Assembly: GCF_002000055.1 (NCBI RefSeq)
Contig: NZ_MVBD01000002.1
Location: 186,001-250,000, forward strand
Direction of reading: 5' to 3'
Origin: Marinicella sediminis
GTDB lineage: Bacteria; Pseudomonadota; Gammaproteobacteria; Xanthomonadales; Marinicellaceae
Length of the DNA: 64,000 nt
Below the pieces are notes generated by a model that had not been told where the DNA came from, searched no databases, and saw only the letters and a program-made list of their open reading frames with translations. A program made the translations under genes and the position numbers. Of this stretch, positions 9,602-19,314 are shown one piece after another. Numbering within the stretch: position 1 is the first letter of the stretch; each line of letters begins with the position of its first letter.

Positions 9602-10079
9602 GATTGTATCCCCAAAACACATTACATATTGTCACCTCATGAGAAAATTTTATATGACTCTGTGTATATGGATCATGAACCACTGTATTGTATGTTGAAC
9701 TGATAAAAGATGAGGTCACATGGCCATGGGTTTGATTCACCCCTTGCGATTGACTGAGCACCATGATACCTGGACTGAACAAGCCAGCCGGCAATCATGA
9801 CACCCAGTTCACCGATAAAGTGAGATTGCCATACCTGCGGTTCGCACTGGAGCCCCGTACTGACGTCATTCCATCCCTGCCACTTCCGCAGCACCGACTT
9901 CAGCCGGCACAAATCACGTACCAACCATTTGATTCATGCGAGGGACACTGTGTTGCAGCAATCACGCCAGCAGCCATGCACAGCATCCAAATGAGCACAA
10001 CATCATGAACTTCATTTGCTTGTCTCAGTCATCTGTGGTTAGATAATTTCGTTTTTATCACCTGTACAGAGTTTAACCC
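9602..10079. other. Intergenic region, partly degenerate
   Basis: No convincing gene was found. Minus-strand frames hold short protein-like pieces interrupted by stops, for example a hydrophobic segment near 9960-10000. A degraded copy of the dispersed CTGAAGTC...GGCTTCAGCC repeat lies at 9859-9908. The last 60 bases should hold the promoter of the following gene; TTGCTT near 10016 and TAGATAAT near 10040 are possible elements. Confidence 0.4.
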
Positions 10080-13000
10080 ATGATCAACAATCGACTTGCC
10101 CTCACCTTACTGTTCATCCTTCCCTTGTTCTCCAGCCCCCCATTGAGCGCCAAAACCGACCACACAGCAGCCATCACCAAAGCCGCATCGGGCCTTCCCA
10201 TGCGCAGCATCGGACCGGCGTTTATGGGTGGCCGGATAGCTGACATTGCAGTGAGCCACACCAATAAAAGTACCTGGTATGTGGCAGTGGGCTCCGGTGG
10301 TCTGTGGAAAACCACCAACCGGGGAACCACCTGGAGCCCCATCTTTGACGCCCAGAAATCTTATTCCATCGGTACGGTGACCATCGATCCCAATCATTCA
10401 GAGGTGATCTGGGTAGGTACCGGTGAAAACGTCAGTGGCCGGCATGTGGCATGGGGCGATGGCGTTTATAAAAGTAAAGACGGCGGCCATAGCTGGCAGC
10501 ACATGGGGCTGGAACAATCCGAACACATCGGGAGAATCCTCATTGACCCACGTAACAGCGATGTGATCCTGGTCGCTGCTGAAGGCCCGTTGTGGTCGGC
10601 AGGTGGAGAACGAGGGGTGTACAAATCCACAGACGCTGGGGAAACCTGGTCACTGGTGCTGGACCTTGATGAAAACACCGGCATCACTGATCTTGAGTTT
10701 CAACCTGGCAACCCTGATGTGGTGTATGCCGCGGCCTATCAACGCCGCAGAAACACCTGGTCTTTCCTCGCTGGAGGTCCTGATTCAGGGATTTATAAAT
10801 CCACCAATAACGGAACAGCCTGGCGTCAGGTCACCACTGGTCTGCCCAAAGGCCACATGGGCAAAATCGGCCTCGCAGTGACACCGGCCAACCCTGAGCT
10901 GGTGTACGCCACCATTGAAGCAGACGACAAGGAAAAAGGCTTTTACCGCTCCATCAACCAAGGCGAAAGCTGGGAAAAACGCAACAGTTACACGTCAGGG
11001 GGGACAGGGCCACATTACTACCAGGAAATTGAGGCTTCACCCGTGGACCCTGATCTGGTGTATCAGATGGACGTGTTCTATCACGTCACCCGTGATGGCG
11101 GCAAAACCTTCAACTACCTGGGCACCGGCCGGGAAAAACACAGCGACAACCATGCCCTGTGGATCGATCCGAAGGATGGCAAACACTTGATTTCCGGCAC
11201 CGATGGCGGCCTGTATGAATCCTGGGACGAAGGCACCACCTGGCGCCACTTCCCCAACCTGCCCATCGCGCAATTCTATAAACTGGACCTGGACAACAGT
11301 GAACCGTTCTACAACATCATTGGCGGCACCCAGGATCTGGGCACCCTGCACGGCCCTTCCAGAACCATGAACACCGAAGGGGTGCGTAATCAGGACTGGT
11401 ATGTGCCGTTGGGCGCAGATGGTTCAGACACCGTGTTTGACCCCCAAGACCCTTTCATTTCTTATCAGCAAATACAACAAGGCACCCTGCACCGCCATGA
11501 TCGCCGCACTGAGGAAGTCATTTACATCCAACCTGCCGCTGGGCCCAATGACCCGCCTGAACGTTGGAACTGGGACAGTCCGATTGAAATCAGCCCGCAC
11601 AACCACAAACGGATTTATTTTGGCTCACAGCGCGTCTGGCAAAGCGATGACCGCGGCAACTCATGGACCCCGATCAGCCCCGACCTGACCACCAATACCA
11701 ATCGCTATGAACTGGAGACCATGGACAACCGGGTATGGAGTGTCGATTCACTGTATGACACCGGCGCCATGTCCAAATACGCCACCCTGACCGCGATTGA
11801 TGAATCACCACTCAGCGAGGGCCTGCTGTATACCGGTTCAGACGATGGTCTGGTGCATGTCAGCACTGACGGCGGAGTCAACTGGAAAGCCAGTCAATTA
11901 CCCAAAATCCCAGCCCGCTCATTCATCAACGATGTGGAAGCCTCATCCCATGACGCCAACACCGTTTTTGCCGTGGCTGACGCCCATAAATTCGGCAATT
12001 TCCAACCTTATATTTTCATCAGCACCAACCTGGGCAAAAGCTGGAAATCAATCAATGGTGACCTGCCCAAAGACACCCTGGTTTGGGTTTTGAAACAGGA
12101 TCATGTCGATGAAAACCTGTTATTCATTGGCACCGAGTTTGGCATGTATTTTTCACCCAACCTGGGAGAAAACTGGATCAAACTGAGCGCCGGCGTGCCG
12201 ACCATCTCATTCCGGGACATTGAAATTCACCACCGCGATCATGACCTGGTCGGGGCTACCTTTGGCCGTGGTTTTTATGTGCTCGATGACTACTCACCGT
12301 TGCGACACATCAACCGGGTCATCGAGGACAAAGAAAATACCCTGCTGCCGGTCAGAGATGCCTGGTGGTATGTGCCCAGTGTGCCGATGCAGGCCACCGG
12401 CATGCCCGGTCAAGGCACCACCCGCTTTGCCAGCGACAACCCGCCTTTTGGCGCGGTCTTCACTTACTACCTCAGTGACATTCCACAAACCGCCAAACAA
12501 CAACGCGAGGACCGCGAAAAAGAACTGGCAGCAGAACAATCCAATGTGCCATTCCCAGGTTGGGAAGCCCTGGCCACTGAAAGCAAAGAAGACACACCAC
12601 AGGTATTGTTACTGGTCAGTGATTCCCAGGGTCAGCCGGTACGCTGGCTCAAAGGTGCCAGCCGTGCCGGCCTGCACCGCACCAGTTGGGACCTCAAGCG
12701 TTCAGCACCCAATCCCATCAGTTTTTCACAACCCGCGTTCAAGCCACCCTGGGTGAGCGACCCTGAAGGACCTTTGGTCGCTCCGGGTGACTACCAGGTG
12801 GCACTGTACCTGGTCGACAATGGTCAACTCCAGACCCAGGGCGAGTCACAAGGCTTCACCGTTAAACCGGTGGTCGATACGGTACCACCAGCACAATACG
12901 CCGCCGCCACCGCTTTCCAACAGCAAACCAGCGAACTCTCACGTCAGGTGTCGGCTGCCGGCAGAAAACTTCAGGAAGCCCGAAATCGTCTGAAACATCT

Positions 13001-13355
13001 GCAAGCCGCGCTGCTGGAAACCCCACATGCCAAAGCCACACATTTTGCTGCATTGAAACAATTGGAGGACCAATTGTCCGACTTGATCCAACAACTGAAT
13101 GGTGACGCCGCACGACAAAGCCTCAATGAAAGCACGGCTCCATCCATTCGATCCAGAATCGGTACCGTGGCATACGGCCATTGGCGAACCACCCAACCCC
13201 CTACCACCGACCAGCAAAACCACATCCGGATTGCTCAGGCAGACTTCACACAATTCCAGCAAGACCTGAATACCTATCTGGATGCCCTGGAATCGTATGA
13301 GTCCGAACTGGATGACGCCGGTGCTCCTTATACCCCTGGCAGGGATTTGGATTGA
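10080..13355 (+). CDS. Large exported BNR/sortilin-type beta-propeller protein
   Basis: The 1091-residue protein starts with a signal peptide (cleavage after LSA, about residue 24). It then contains many BNR/Asp-box-type repeats of the pattern S-T-D-x-G-x-T-W (for example KTTNRGTTWSP, KSTDAGETWS, ISTNLGKSWKS), forming two large propellers over residues 40-770. Such proteins are often auto-annotated as glycosyl hydrolase, but no catalytic residues can be assigned, and the VPS10/sortilin-like fold suggests peptide or ligand binding. The C-terminal 300 residues hold a fibronectin-like segment (WDLKRSAPNPI) and a long coiled coil (about 935-1090). It is monocistronic. Confidence 0.8.
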   Translation: MINNRLALTLLFILPLFSSPPLSAKTDHTAAITKAASGLPMRSIGPAFMGGRIADIAVSHTNKSTWYVAVGSGGLWKTTNRGTTWSPIFDAQKSYSIGTVTIDPNHSEVIWVGTGENVSGRHVAWGDGVYKSKDGGHSWQHMGLEQSEHIGRILIDPRNSDVILVAAEGPLWSAGGERGVYKSTDAGETWSLVLDLDENTGITDLEFQPGNPDVVYAAAYQRRRNTWSFLAGGPDSGIYKSTNNGTAWRQVTTGLPKGHMGKIGLAVTPANPELVYATIEADDKEKGFYRSINQGESWEKRNSYTSGGTGPHYYQEIEASPVDPDLVYQMDVFYHVTRDGGKTFNYLGTGREKHSDNHALWIDPKDGKHLISGTDGGLYESWDEGTTWRHFPNLPIAQFYKLDLDNSEPFYNIIGGTQDLGTLHGPSRTMNTEGVRNQDWYVPLGADGSDTVFDPQDPFISYQQIQQGTLHRHDRRTEEVIYIQPAAGPNDPPERWNWDSPIEISPHNHKRIYFGSQRVWQSDDRGNSWTPISPDLTTNTNRYELETMDNRVWSVDSLYDTGAMSKYATLTAIDESPLSEGLLYTGSDDGLVHVSTDGGVNWKASQLPKIPARSFINDVEASSHDANTVFAVADAHKFGNFQPYIFISTNLGKSWKSINGDLPKDTLVWVLKQDHVDENLLFIGTEFGMYFSPNLGENWIKLSAGVPTISFRDIEIHHRDHDLVGATFGRGFYVLDDYSPLRHINRVIEDKENTLLPVRDAWWYVPSVPMQATGMPGQGTTRFASDNPPFGAVFTYYLSDIPQTAKQQREDREKELAAEQSNVPFPGWEALATESKEDTPQVLLLVSDSQGQPVRWLKGASRAGLHRTSWDLKRSAPNPISFSQPAFKPPWVSDPEGPLVAPGDYQVALYLVDNGQLQTQGESQGFTVKPVVDTVPPAQYAAATAFQQQTSELSRQVSAAGRKLQEARNRLKHLQAALLETPHAKATHFAALKQLEDQLSDLIQQLNGDAARQSLNESTAPSIRSRIGTVAYGHWRTTQPPTTDQQNHIRIAQADFTQFQQDLNTYLDALESYESELDDAGAPYTPGRDLD

Positions 13356-13375
13356 TTGAAAGAAAAATGCACACC

Positions 13376-13396
13376 GGGGCCTCAACCAGAGGCCCC
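13376..13396 (+). terminator. GC-rich hairpin after the BNR protein gene
   Basis: Arms GGGGCCTC (13376-13383) and GAGGCCCC (13389-13396) around a five-base loop form a strong hairpin 20 bases after the stop codon. No T-run follows, so it is either a weak intrinsic terminator or an mRNA 3-prime protective hairpin. Confidence 0.45.
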
Positions 13397-13423
13397 AGCC
13401 TGCAATACAGGTCTTTCTGAAGT

Positions 13424-13470
13424 GGACTGAAGTCCACGTTCCAATGAATTGGATCACCGGCTTCAGCCGT
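13424..13470. repeat. Dispersed repeat, ACTGAAGTCCACG...GGCTTCAGCC family
   Basis: The element begins GGACTGAAGTCCACG and ends CACCGGCTTCAGCC, with an inverted core. Related copies lie at 9859-9908, 15397-15440 and 49720-49768, all in intergenic DNA. Dispersed palindromes of this style are common in Xanthomonadales-like genomes; their role is not known. Confidence 0.6.
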
Positions 13471-13707
13471 TGTCTGGCAGAAATTTCATATTGAACGCGT
13501 CAATCAGTCAATAACCCAATAAAATCACAACACGTCCAGGCGAAAGCCGGAAACCAGGGTCTTATAAACCAAAGACCACTGCCCCGGAACAACATCAACC
13601 ACCAAATCGAACCAATACACCAAAACCATTGACTAATATCAACCAAATCACTGCTTATTTTTGCTTATAATAATGGCCTCTTCTGATGGTTAGGTAAAAC
13701 TGATTCA
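13471..13707. other. Intergenic region upstream of the patatin gene
   Basis: No gene is visible. Together with the hairpin and repeat before it, the gap from 13356 is about 350 bases. The AT-rich end holds a good -10 box TATAAT at 13666-13671, with no convincing -35, which probably drives the patatin gene. Confidence 0.45.
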
Positions 13708-15177
13708 ATGTTTTCATTCAACAACACGATTTCGCTCAGGTATCTGGAATACAAGATGCGCCAGGCACAGAGTTATGCAGCCTGGAAGGAGTCTGCGCTC
13801 AAACACGATGCGATCTCCGGTTTCGAAGCCTGGAAACACAAAGAAGAATCCAACAGTTATGATTATAAGAACATCCGCACCAGGCTGGATATCCTGAGAA
13901 CACTCAGACGCCAACAGGACGACGTTGGACTGTTGTTTGCATTGAATGAAGGTATCCATGGTAATCAAGGCGGCATGGGGGCATCCAAGCTCCATCAGCT
14001 GGCGAAGTTTGGCACCAAACAATTGATCACTGATTACGTCGATGAAATTGTCGAAGCCCTGGAATACATTTCCACCATTCCTGCCTCCAAAGAAATCACG
14101 CAGCAAGACAAACTGGACTTTTTCGAACGCGCCAGCCATTGTTTTGGGCGTTCAGCTCTGATGCTCAGTGGCGCGGGTTCGCTGGGTCACTTTCATCGCG
14201 GGGTGATCAAATCCCTGTTTGAACACAAGCTGATCCCCAACGTCATCTCAGGATCCAGCGCCGGCTCAATCTCAGCAGCTTTACTGGGGACCCGGACGGA
14301 TGACGAATTAACCGCCTTGCTGCATGACACCACCACACTGGATCCGCTGCAGGGCGAAATTGATAAATACCGCAGGCGGCTGATCCGCAAACAAACTGAC
14401 TCAGAGTCATTGAAACTCTTGCTGGAGGCTGTCATTCCGGACATGACCTTTCAGGAAGCTTATGAAAAAACCGGCCGCATGATCAGTATCACCATCGCCC
14501 CTTATGAGGAGCACCAGAAATCCAGGCTGATGAATGCCATCACCTCACCCAATGTGTTTGTGCGCTCGGCGGTCATGGCTTCATGTGCGGTACCGGGCAT
14601 CTTTGAACCGGTGATGCTGATGGCGAAAAACGTCTACGGCGAGGCCCAACCCTATCTGCCCGACCGATTGTGGGTGGATGGCGCGGTGACCGATGACTTA
14701 CCGGCCAAAAGACTGGCCAGACTCTATGGCGTCAATCATTACATCGTCAGCCAGGCCAATCCATTGTCTCTGGCCATCATGAAAGGTGAAGATTATTTAC
14801 CGGTCCCCGATGGCGTCAAGAACGTGGTCCGGTTGTCCACCCATGAAATGCTCAAAAGCGGCGAATACTTCAGCCGTCGCTACCTGCGTAAAATGCCCAA
14901 GGTCGGTCAGGCCATGAGTATGTTTCATTCAGCCGTTGCACAGGAATACAAAGGCGACATCAACATCGTTCCCAGTTTCAGTTTCGTCAACCCACAAAAA
15001 CTCCTGGGGCAACTCAGTACCGAGGAGATCAATGAACTGGTGTTCGAAGGCGAACGCTCAACCTGGCCGTGTCTGCAACAAATCAAAATCTGCACCAAAA
15101 TCGGCCACAAACTCGACGACATCCTCGACCACCACCGGGACCATGACGTCCAACACCTCTACAAAAAACGTGGTTGA
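13708..15177 (+). CDS. DUF3336 patatin-like phospholipase
   Basis: This 489-residue protein has an N-terminal DUF3336 domain (about residues 1-140) and a patatin domain (about 145-345). The patatin part has the oxyanion-type motif GAGSLGHFHRG, the nucleophile motif GSSAGS (Ser near residue 188) and DGAVTDD, which supplies the Asp of the Ser-Asp dyad. The same arrangement is found in triacylglycerol lipase/phospholipase homologues of yeast Tgl type and in proteobacterial DUF3336 proteins. No signal peptide is seen, so a cytoplasmic or membrane-associated lipid hydrolase is expected. It appears monocistronic. Confidence 0.88.
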   Translation: MFSFNNTISLRYLEYKMRQAQSYAAWKESALKHDAISGFEAWKHKEESNSYDYKNIRTRLDILRTLRRQQDDVGLLFALNEGIHGNQGGMGASKLHQLAKFGTKQLITDYVDEIVEALEYISTIPASKEITQQDKLDFFERASHCFGRSALMLSGAGSLGHFHRGVIKSLFEHKLIPNVISGSSAGSISAALLGTRTDDELTALLHDTTTLDPLQGEIDKYRRRLIRKQTDSESLKLLLEAVIPDMTFQEAYEKTGRMISITIAPYEEHQKSRLMNAITSPNVFVRSAVMASCAVPGIFEPVMLMAKNVYGEAQPYLPDRLWVDGAVTDDLPAKRLARLYGVNHYIVSQANPLSLAIMKGEDYLPVPDGVKNVVRLSTHEMLKSGEYFSRRYLRKMPKVGQAMSMFHSAVAQEYKGDINIVPSFSFVNPQKLLGQLSTEEINELVFEGERSTWPCLQQIKICTKIGHKLDDILDHHRDHDVQHLYKKRG

Positions 15178-15599
15178 AAGACCTCCCCACGTCATCCGCG
15201 GGTTTAAAAGCTGGTAAGGCCTTTTGACTTCAGTCATGGCGAGTAACGAAGCGAAACCCAATTAGGTTGATTGCTGACTGAGGCAAACTCATGATCTCGT
15301 TAGACTGATGGAATATGCGTGCCTGCGGTCCGCCATGACAAATGAACGCTTAAACATTTATCCCACACATAAAGCCATAAGCTCAACCTACACGAGCACT
15401 GAAGTCCACGCTCCCAGTATTGAAGCGCCGGCATCAGCCGCTCTATGATGAACTGATGTCACACCCACCCGGGAATTCTATTCCGATCAACTTGCTTCAT
15501 GCCTCATCCTCGGGCGTGGTTTGAATGGCTGCCAATTTTAAAATCGAGGCCCGGGTACCCAGGTCTCCCAAGAGCATAAGCAATTGCCAGCCAATGAAT
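15178..15599. other. Intergenic region with dispersed repeats
   Basis: No gene is visible. The stretch holds pieces of repeat families seen elsewhere: a GTCATCC...GAAGCGAAACCC segment (15190-15262), the ACTGAAGTCCACGC...GGCATCAGCC element (15397-15440), and a CATCCTCGGGC...GGCCCGGGTACC palindrome-like segment (15505-15565). Confidence 0.5.
15397..15440. repeat. Dispersed repeat, ACTGAAGTCCACG...GGCTTCAGCC family
   Basis: The copy begins CACTGAAGTCCACGCTCCC and ends GCGCCGGCATCAGCC. It matches the copy at 13424-13470 in both arms, with a different centre. Confidence 0.55.
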
Positions 15600-16871
15600 C
15601 TAAGCCACCACACCCTGCTCAACTAATTGCATGATCGCTTCATCAGACATACCCAGTTCCTCTGACAAAACCTCTCTGGTCGAACCACCCAATTGCGGTG
15701 GTGGTAACTGATAACACAATTCCGCATTGGAAAATTTCAGCGGATTGGCCAGTTGCGGAATGATTTGATCATGTTCACCGGTCGACTCAAAAACCATACC
15801 CCGGTGTTTCACCTGAGGCTGATTAAGGGCCTGTGCAATGTCATTCACAGGTCCACACGGCACTCCAGCCTGTTGTAAAGCATCCAGCCAATAATGAACA
15901 GGCTGCGATAAAATCGCTTGGGCCAGAACAGGGACCAAACGGTTCCGGTGTTCTACACGGCCACGATTGGTCCCAAACCGCTCATCAAGCATCAACTCAT
16001 CCAGACCCAACACCACACAAGCCTTGCTGAACTGTTCATCGTTACCAACCGCCAACAACAGCTCGCCATCAGCGCAACTGAACGTCTGATAAGGAACAAT
16101 GTTGGGATGGCCATTTCCATGGCGCTGGGGAATGTTTCCGCTGACCAGGTAATTCATGCCCTGATTAGCCAGCATGGCAATTTGGGTGTCTAGCAGGGAC
16201 AAATCAATGTATTGACCCTGCCCTGTTATATGGCGGTGATTGAGGGCTGCCAGGATACCGGTGGTGGCATACATCCCGGTCATCAGATCAGTGACTGCCA
16301 CTCCAACTTTCTGCGCCTGACCGCCCTGTTCCACCGGTTCGCCAGTGACACTCATCAATCCACCACTGGCCTGGATCATGGCATCATAACCCGCCTCATG
16401 GGCCTGCGGACCGGTCTGGCCAAACCCAGTGATGGAACAGTAAATCAAACCCGGATTAAGCAATTCCAAGCGTGGATAATCAAGGCCATACTTCTTCAAC
16501 CCACCCACTTTATAATTTTCAATCAGCACATCGGCTTTTTGTGCCAGCTCCATGATCAGGCGCTGCCCCTCTTTTTGGGAGATGTCGATGCACACCGAAT
16601 GCTTACCGCGATTGGCAGCCAGAAAATAAGCTGACATTGATTCCTCAGTGAGCTCACCATCCAGATAGGGAGGCCCCCAATGGCGAGTGTCATCGCCTAC
16701 CCCGGGCTTTTCAATCTTCCATACCGTCGCCCCAAAATCCGCCAACACTTGACTGGCCCAGGGTCCCGCCAGAACCCGACTGAGGTCCAGTACTCTGATG
16801 CCGTCAAGCAAGGAAGGAGGGTTATTTTCGGCGTGCTTGGGTGGCTTGTTTATCATGCCATTATTATTCAT
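15600..16871 (-). CDS. Class III CoA-transferase (CaiB/BaiF family)
   Basis: The protein of about 423 residues carries the family opening LDGIRVLDLSRVLAGPW, the aspartate motif GYDAMIQASGGLMSVTG (the Asp forms the acyl-enzyme intermediate in formyl-CoA transferase) and a GMNYLVSG...RHGNGHPNIVPYQ segment. It moves CoA between carboxylic acids; the substrates are not predictable. The frame stays open to 16931, but its first 20 codons are simply a translation of a REP-type repeat (16886-16910), so Met at 16871 or 16856 is the more credible start. It lies downstream of the DUF4010 gene on the same strand. Confidence 0.88.
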   Translation of the reverse strand: MNNNGMINKPPKHAENNPPSLLDGIRVLDLSRVLAGPWASQVLADFGATVWKIEKPGVGDDTRHWGPPYLDGELTEESMSAYFLAANRGKHSVCIDISQKEGQRLIMELAQKADVLIENYKVGGLKKYGLDYPRLELLNPGLIYCSITGFGQTGPQAHEAGYDAMIQASGGLMSVTGEPVEQGGQAQKVGVAVTDLMTGMYATTGILAALNHRHITGQGQYIDLSLLDTQIAMLANQGMNYLVSGNIPQRHGNGHPNIVPYQTFSCADGELLLAVGNDEQFSKACVVLGLDELMLDERFGTNRGRVEHRNRLVPVLAQAILSQPVHYWLDALQQAGVPCGPVNDIAQALNQPQVKHRGMVFESTGEHDQIIPQLANPLKFSNAELCYQLPPPQLGGSTREVLSEELGMSDEAIMQLVEQGVVA

Positions 16872-16885
16872 TGATCGGACGCAGG

Positions 16886-16910
16886 AATCAATGACTCTGA
16901 CCCCATTGAT
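16886..16910 (-). repeat. REP-type palindrome copy
   Basis: A minus-orientation copy of the dispersed element (starts AATCAATG on the plus strand, core CTCTGACCCC, ends ATTGAT). It sits between the DUF4010 and CoA-transferase genes and creates a spurious N-terminal extension of the latter. Confidence 0.7.
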
Positions 16911-16927
16911 AACGCCATTGATAACGA

Positions 16928-18307
16928 TCAATAAAAAGCAGGTACCAGCGCAAAAGCCAGTGTGAGTGCAGATAGCACCAACAAAGAAATGATCGCGGCT
17001 TGGGTGTTTTTACGTCCACTGAAAAGATAACAGTAGATGGCTTTAAGTAAATTATCACTGGCAGCAGCAATCAGAATCGCAGTGGTGATTTGATGCGCAT
17101 TGATGCCTTGAAAATGCCCGGTAAGAACGGACAAGATAAAAGGATCAATGTCAGTAAAGCCAATAATGAAGGACAAGAAGTTCAAGCCAACATACCCATA
17201 ATGCGTAATGACAAGTTGAGTAATGACTGTCATTGCGATGAATAACACAGAAAAAAGCACCGCAACCTGAAGCTCAAGCGGGTTACTTTTGGACGTCTCA
17301 ACGACGCCTTGACTGGTTGATTTATCCACTTTATTATTAATTAAAAAAGCAGCCACAAAACTTAAAAAAGCCATGACCCCTAGGGGCAAACTGGCATGCA
17401 TTAAGATCAGAGGGTTAAAAATACTGATTAACACCAATAATCGGATATACAACATGCCAGTGGCTGATACGACACCAGCATTGAGACTGAAGTTTGCGTT
17501 TTTTAATCTCCTGGCTTTCTTCGCCAACACCAGGGTTGTGGCGGTGCTGGAGTAAACACCGCCAATGATCCCCATCAGCAAATAACCCTGTTTTTTGAAA
17601 ACATATCGTTTGAGGATATAGCCCAGATATGAAATGGCAGAGATGACCACCACCGTCAGCCAAATCTTAAACGGTGATGTGGGAATGTGTTCTGAAATTT
17701 GCGCTGTTGGCATCAAAGGCAAAATGACCCCCATTAACAACAGAAACTTAGCCAGGGTGAAAATCTCATTGGGCTCAATGGCATTAACAAGTTTGGTTTC
17801 TAATGGTTTGGCATTAAGGGTAAAAATTACCACAACAAAAACCAGGACCAGCATCCATAAAGGCATTAAAACAGTGATGGGTCCATAGGTGAAAACCATT
17901 AAAACCATGATGGGTTGAATGCTGTGGGTGTGATCAGACTGCAGTTTTTTATAATAAAACAGTGCCAGTAAAATCGAAACAACCGCTAAACCCACCACAT
18001 ACAGAAGCAAGGTGGGATCTATGATAAAAAACAAGTAACCCAGTACAGCAACAAATGTATAAGTTCGACTGGTGCCAAATTTCAGACCAGGTTTGATCTT
18101 TATTTCGGCAGCACGTTGTTGCAAATATTCACGCAACTCAAGACCGGTAATGAACCCAAAAACAGCAACAAGAATTAACTGAAACCAGTTTTGTTGAAGG
18201 ACTGAATGCATATCTGTCAGCATAAATAATTGAACCCAATTCGTGGCATTTTCTGTATCCTCAAATGCGTCATTACACAATGGCTTCCTGTCCAAAATCC
18301 TTATCAT
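16928..18307 (-). CDS. MgtC/SapB-DUF4010 family membrane protein
   Basis: A 459-residue polytopic membrane protein. An MgtC/SapB-like N-terminal part (about residues 35-170, LILVAVFGFITGLELREY) is followed by a DUF4010 domain with many helices (GGVYSSTATTLVLAKKARR; NFLSFIIGFTDIDPFILS). The combination is common in bacteria; transport is presumed but substrate and energy coupling are unknown. The first ATG gives 459 residues; Met29 (18223) is the start that best fits the membrane topology. Neither start has a clear ribosome binding site. Confidence 0.82.
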   Translation of the reverse strand: MIRILDRKPLCNDAFEDTENATNWVQLFMLTDMHSVLQQNWFQLILVAVFGFITGLELREYLQQRAAEIKIKPGLKFGTSRTYTFVAVLGYLFFIIDPTLLLYVVGLAVVSILLALFYYKKLQSDHTHSIQPIMVLMVFTYGPITVLMPLWMLVLVFVVVIFTLNAKPLETKLVNAIEPNEIFTLAKFLLLMGVILPLMPTAQISEHIPTSPFKIWLTVVVISAISYLGYILKRYVFKKQGYLLMGIIGGVYSSTATTLVLAKKARRLKNANFSLNAGVVSATGMLYIRLLVLISIFNPLILMHASLPLGVMAFLSFVAAFLINNKVDKSTSQGVVETSKSNPLELQVAVLFSVLFIAMTVITQLVITHYGYVGLNFLSFIIGFTDIDPFILSVLTGHFQGINAHQITTAILIAAASDNLLKAIYCYLFSGRKNTQAAIISLLVLSALTLAFALVPAFY

Positions 18308-18891
18308 GGCAATAAGCCCGGTTTAGAATCATCCCTTGATGCTCGCACTTGCCAAACAATGTACTGTGATTGGGTTTTATGACTTCAATCCAGAATGACA
18401 CCCCAATCATGTTCCTATATGAACTCAATTTCAAGCTGAAAAACCACTGAAACCTAAAACAGTGTTATTTTCTGTTGCTAATCAAGTGATTGGTTTGGAT
18501 TTACCAATTGAATTTCAATGTTCCTGTTTATTGAGTGTATGGAACCCCCAAAAAAATTGAACCACATAAAACCTCACACAATGACCACAAAAGTAATCCA
18601 ATGACGCTGAAAGCATTGATGAAATGAAGGTCTTTTCCATGTTTGGGAAACAAGTCACTTTATGTTTTGTTTTCAGCAAAACATTCTATCCCATTGAATT
18701 TAAACAATATTACAGCCAGTAAGGTTTCAGTAAGACTATTCAATAAAAGGGTAAGGACTTCCATAATATATTGGCGCATTATGGACAGTGTCATTGTACT
18801 CATATGAGCATATTAACAGCCGTAAGCTGAGCGCAGAACTGATACAGGACATCCTGAACCATCAACCAATAAAAAAGAGGAGCTATTTATC
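18308..18891. other. AT-rich intergenic region
   Basis: Nearly 600 bases separate divergent genes. No gene or clear repeat was found. It should contain the promoters of the DUF4010 gene (left) and of the secreted-protein operon (right). AGAGGAG just before 18892 is the ribosome binding site of the latter. Confidence 0.5.
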
Positions 18892-19302
18892 ATGCGAAGA
18901 AACAAAATCATCACCGGCCTTGGCGTCTTACTGACAGCCATATATTTTAATCCTGTGCTGGCCCAGGATTTACCAACTGGAATGGTGTTTTTTGTGGCAT
19001 CATCCGAATGCCCAAGCGGTACCAATGCTGCCAAAGATGCAGCCGGTCGTATTGTCATTGTGACCACAGATACATCACAAATAGGCAAGACCTATGGTGA
19101 CGCCATGGAAGACCAAAAAGACAACACCCATACCCACAAGGGTTCAATGACGGTCAATTTGCCAGAGCATCATGTCGCTGGTGCATCCAGTTGCTGTAAT
19201 GGTCAGGCCACTACCAAGGGTAAGCACACAGCCAGCATCACCACCGGTCCATCAACCACCAACCTGCCATTCATTCAATTACTGGCTTGTACAACCAAAT
19301 AA
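18892..19302 (+). CDS. Small exported protein with one collar-like Cys/His module
   Basis: The 136-residue protein has a signal peptide (cleaved after VLA, residue 24) and one module whose landmarks are ECPSGT near the start, AAGR, THTHKG, GASSCCNGQ and a terminal LPFIQLLACT. The same landmarks recur twice in the next gene. The layout (CP-x-G, AAGR, H-x-H, LPxxQ) is reminiscent of phage tail-collar/fibre tip modules, where the H-x-H motif binds metal, but the double cysteine is not typical of those. The role is unknown. A strong AGAGGAG precedes the start, and the next gene follows after 12 bases. Confidence 0.65.
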   Translation: MRRNKIITGLGVLLTAIYFNPVLAQDLPTGMVFFVASSECPSGTNAAKDAAGRIVIVTTDTSQIGKTYGDAMEDQKDNTHTHKGSMTVNLPEHHVAGASSCCNGQATTKGKHTASITTGPSTTNLPFIQLLACTTK

Positions 19303-19314
19303 GGAGCACACATC

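Noticed and set aside
10080-13355. Calling the BNR protein a glycosyl hydrolase
   Set aside because: The Asp-box propeller alone does not show catalytic residues.
13629-13671. TTGACT as the -35 partner of TATAAT before the patatin gene
   Set aside because: The spacing is about 31 bases, far too long.
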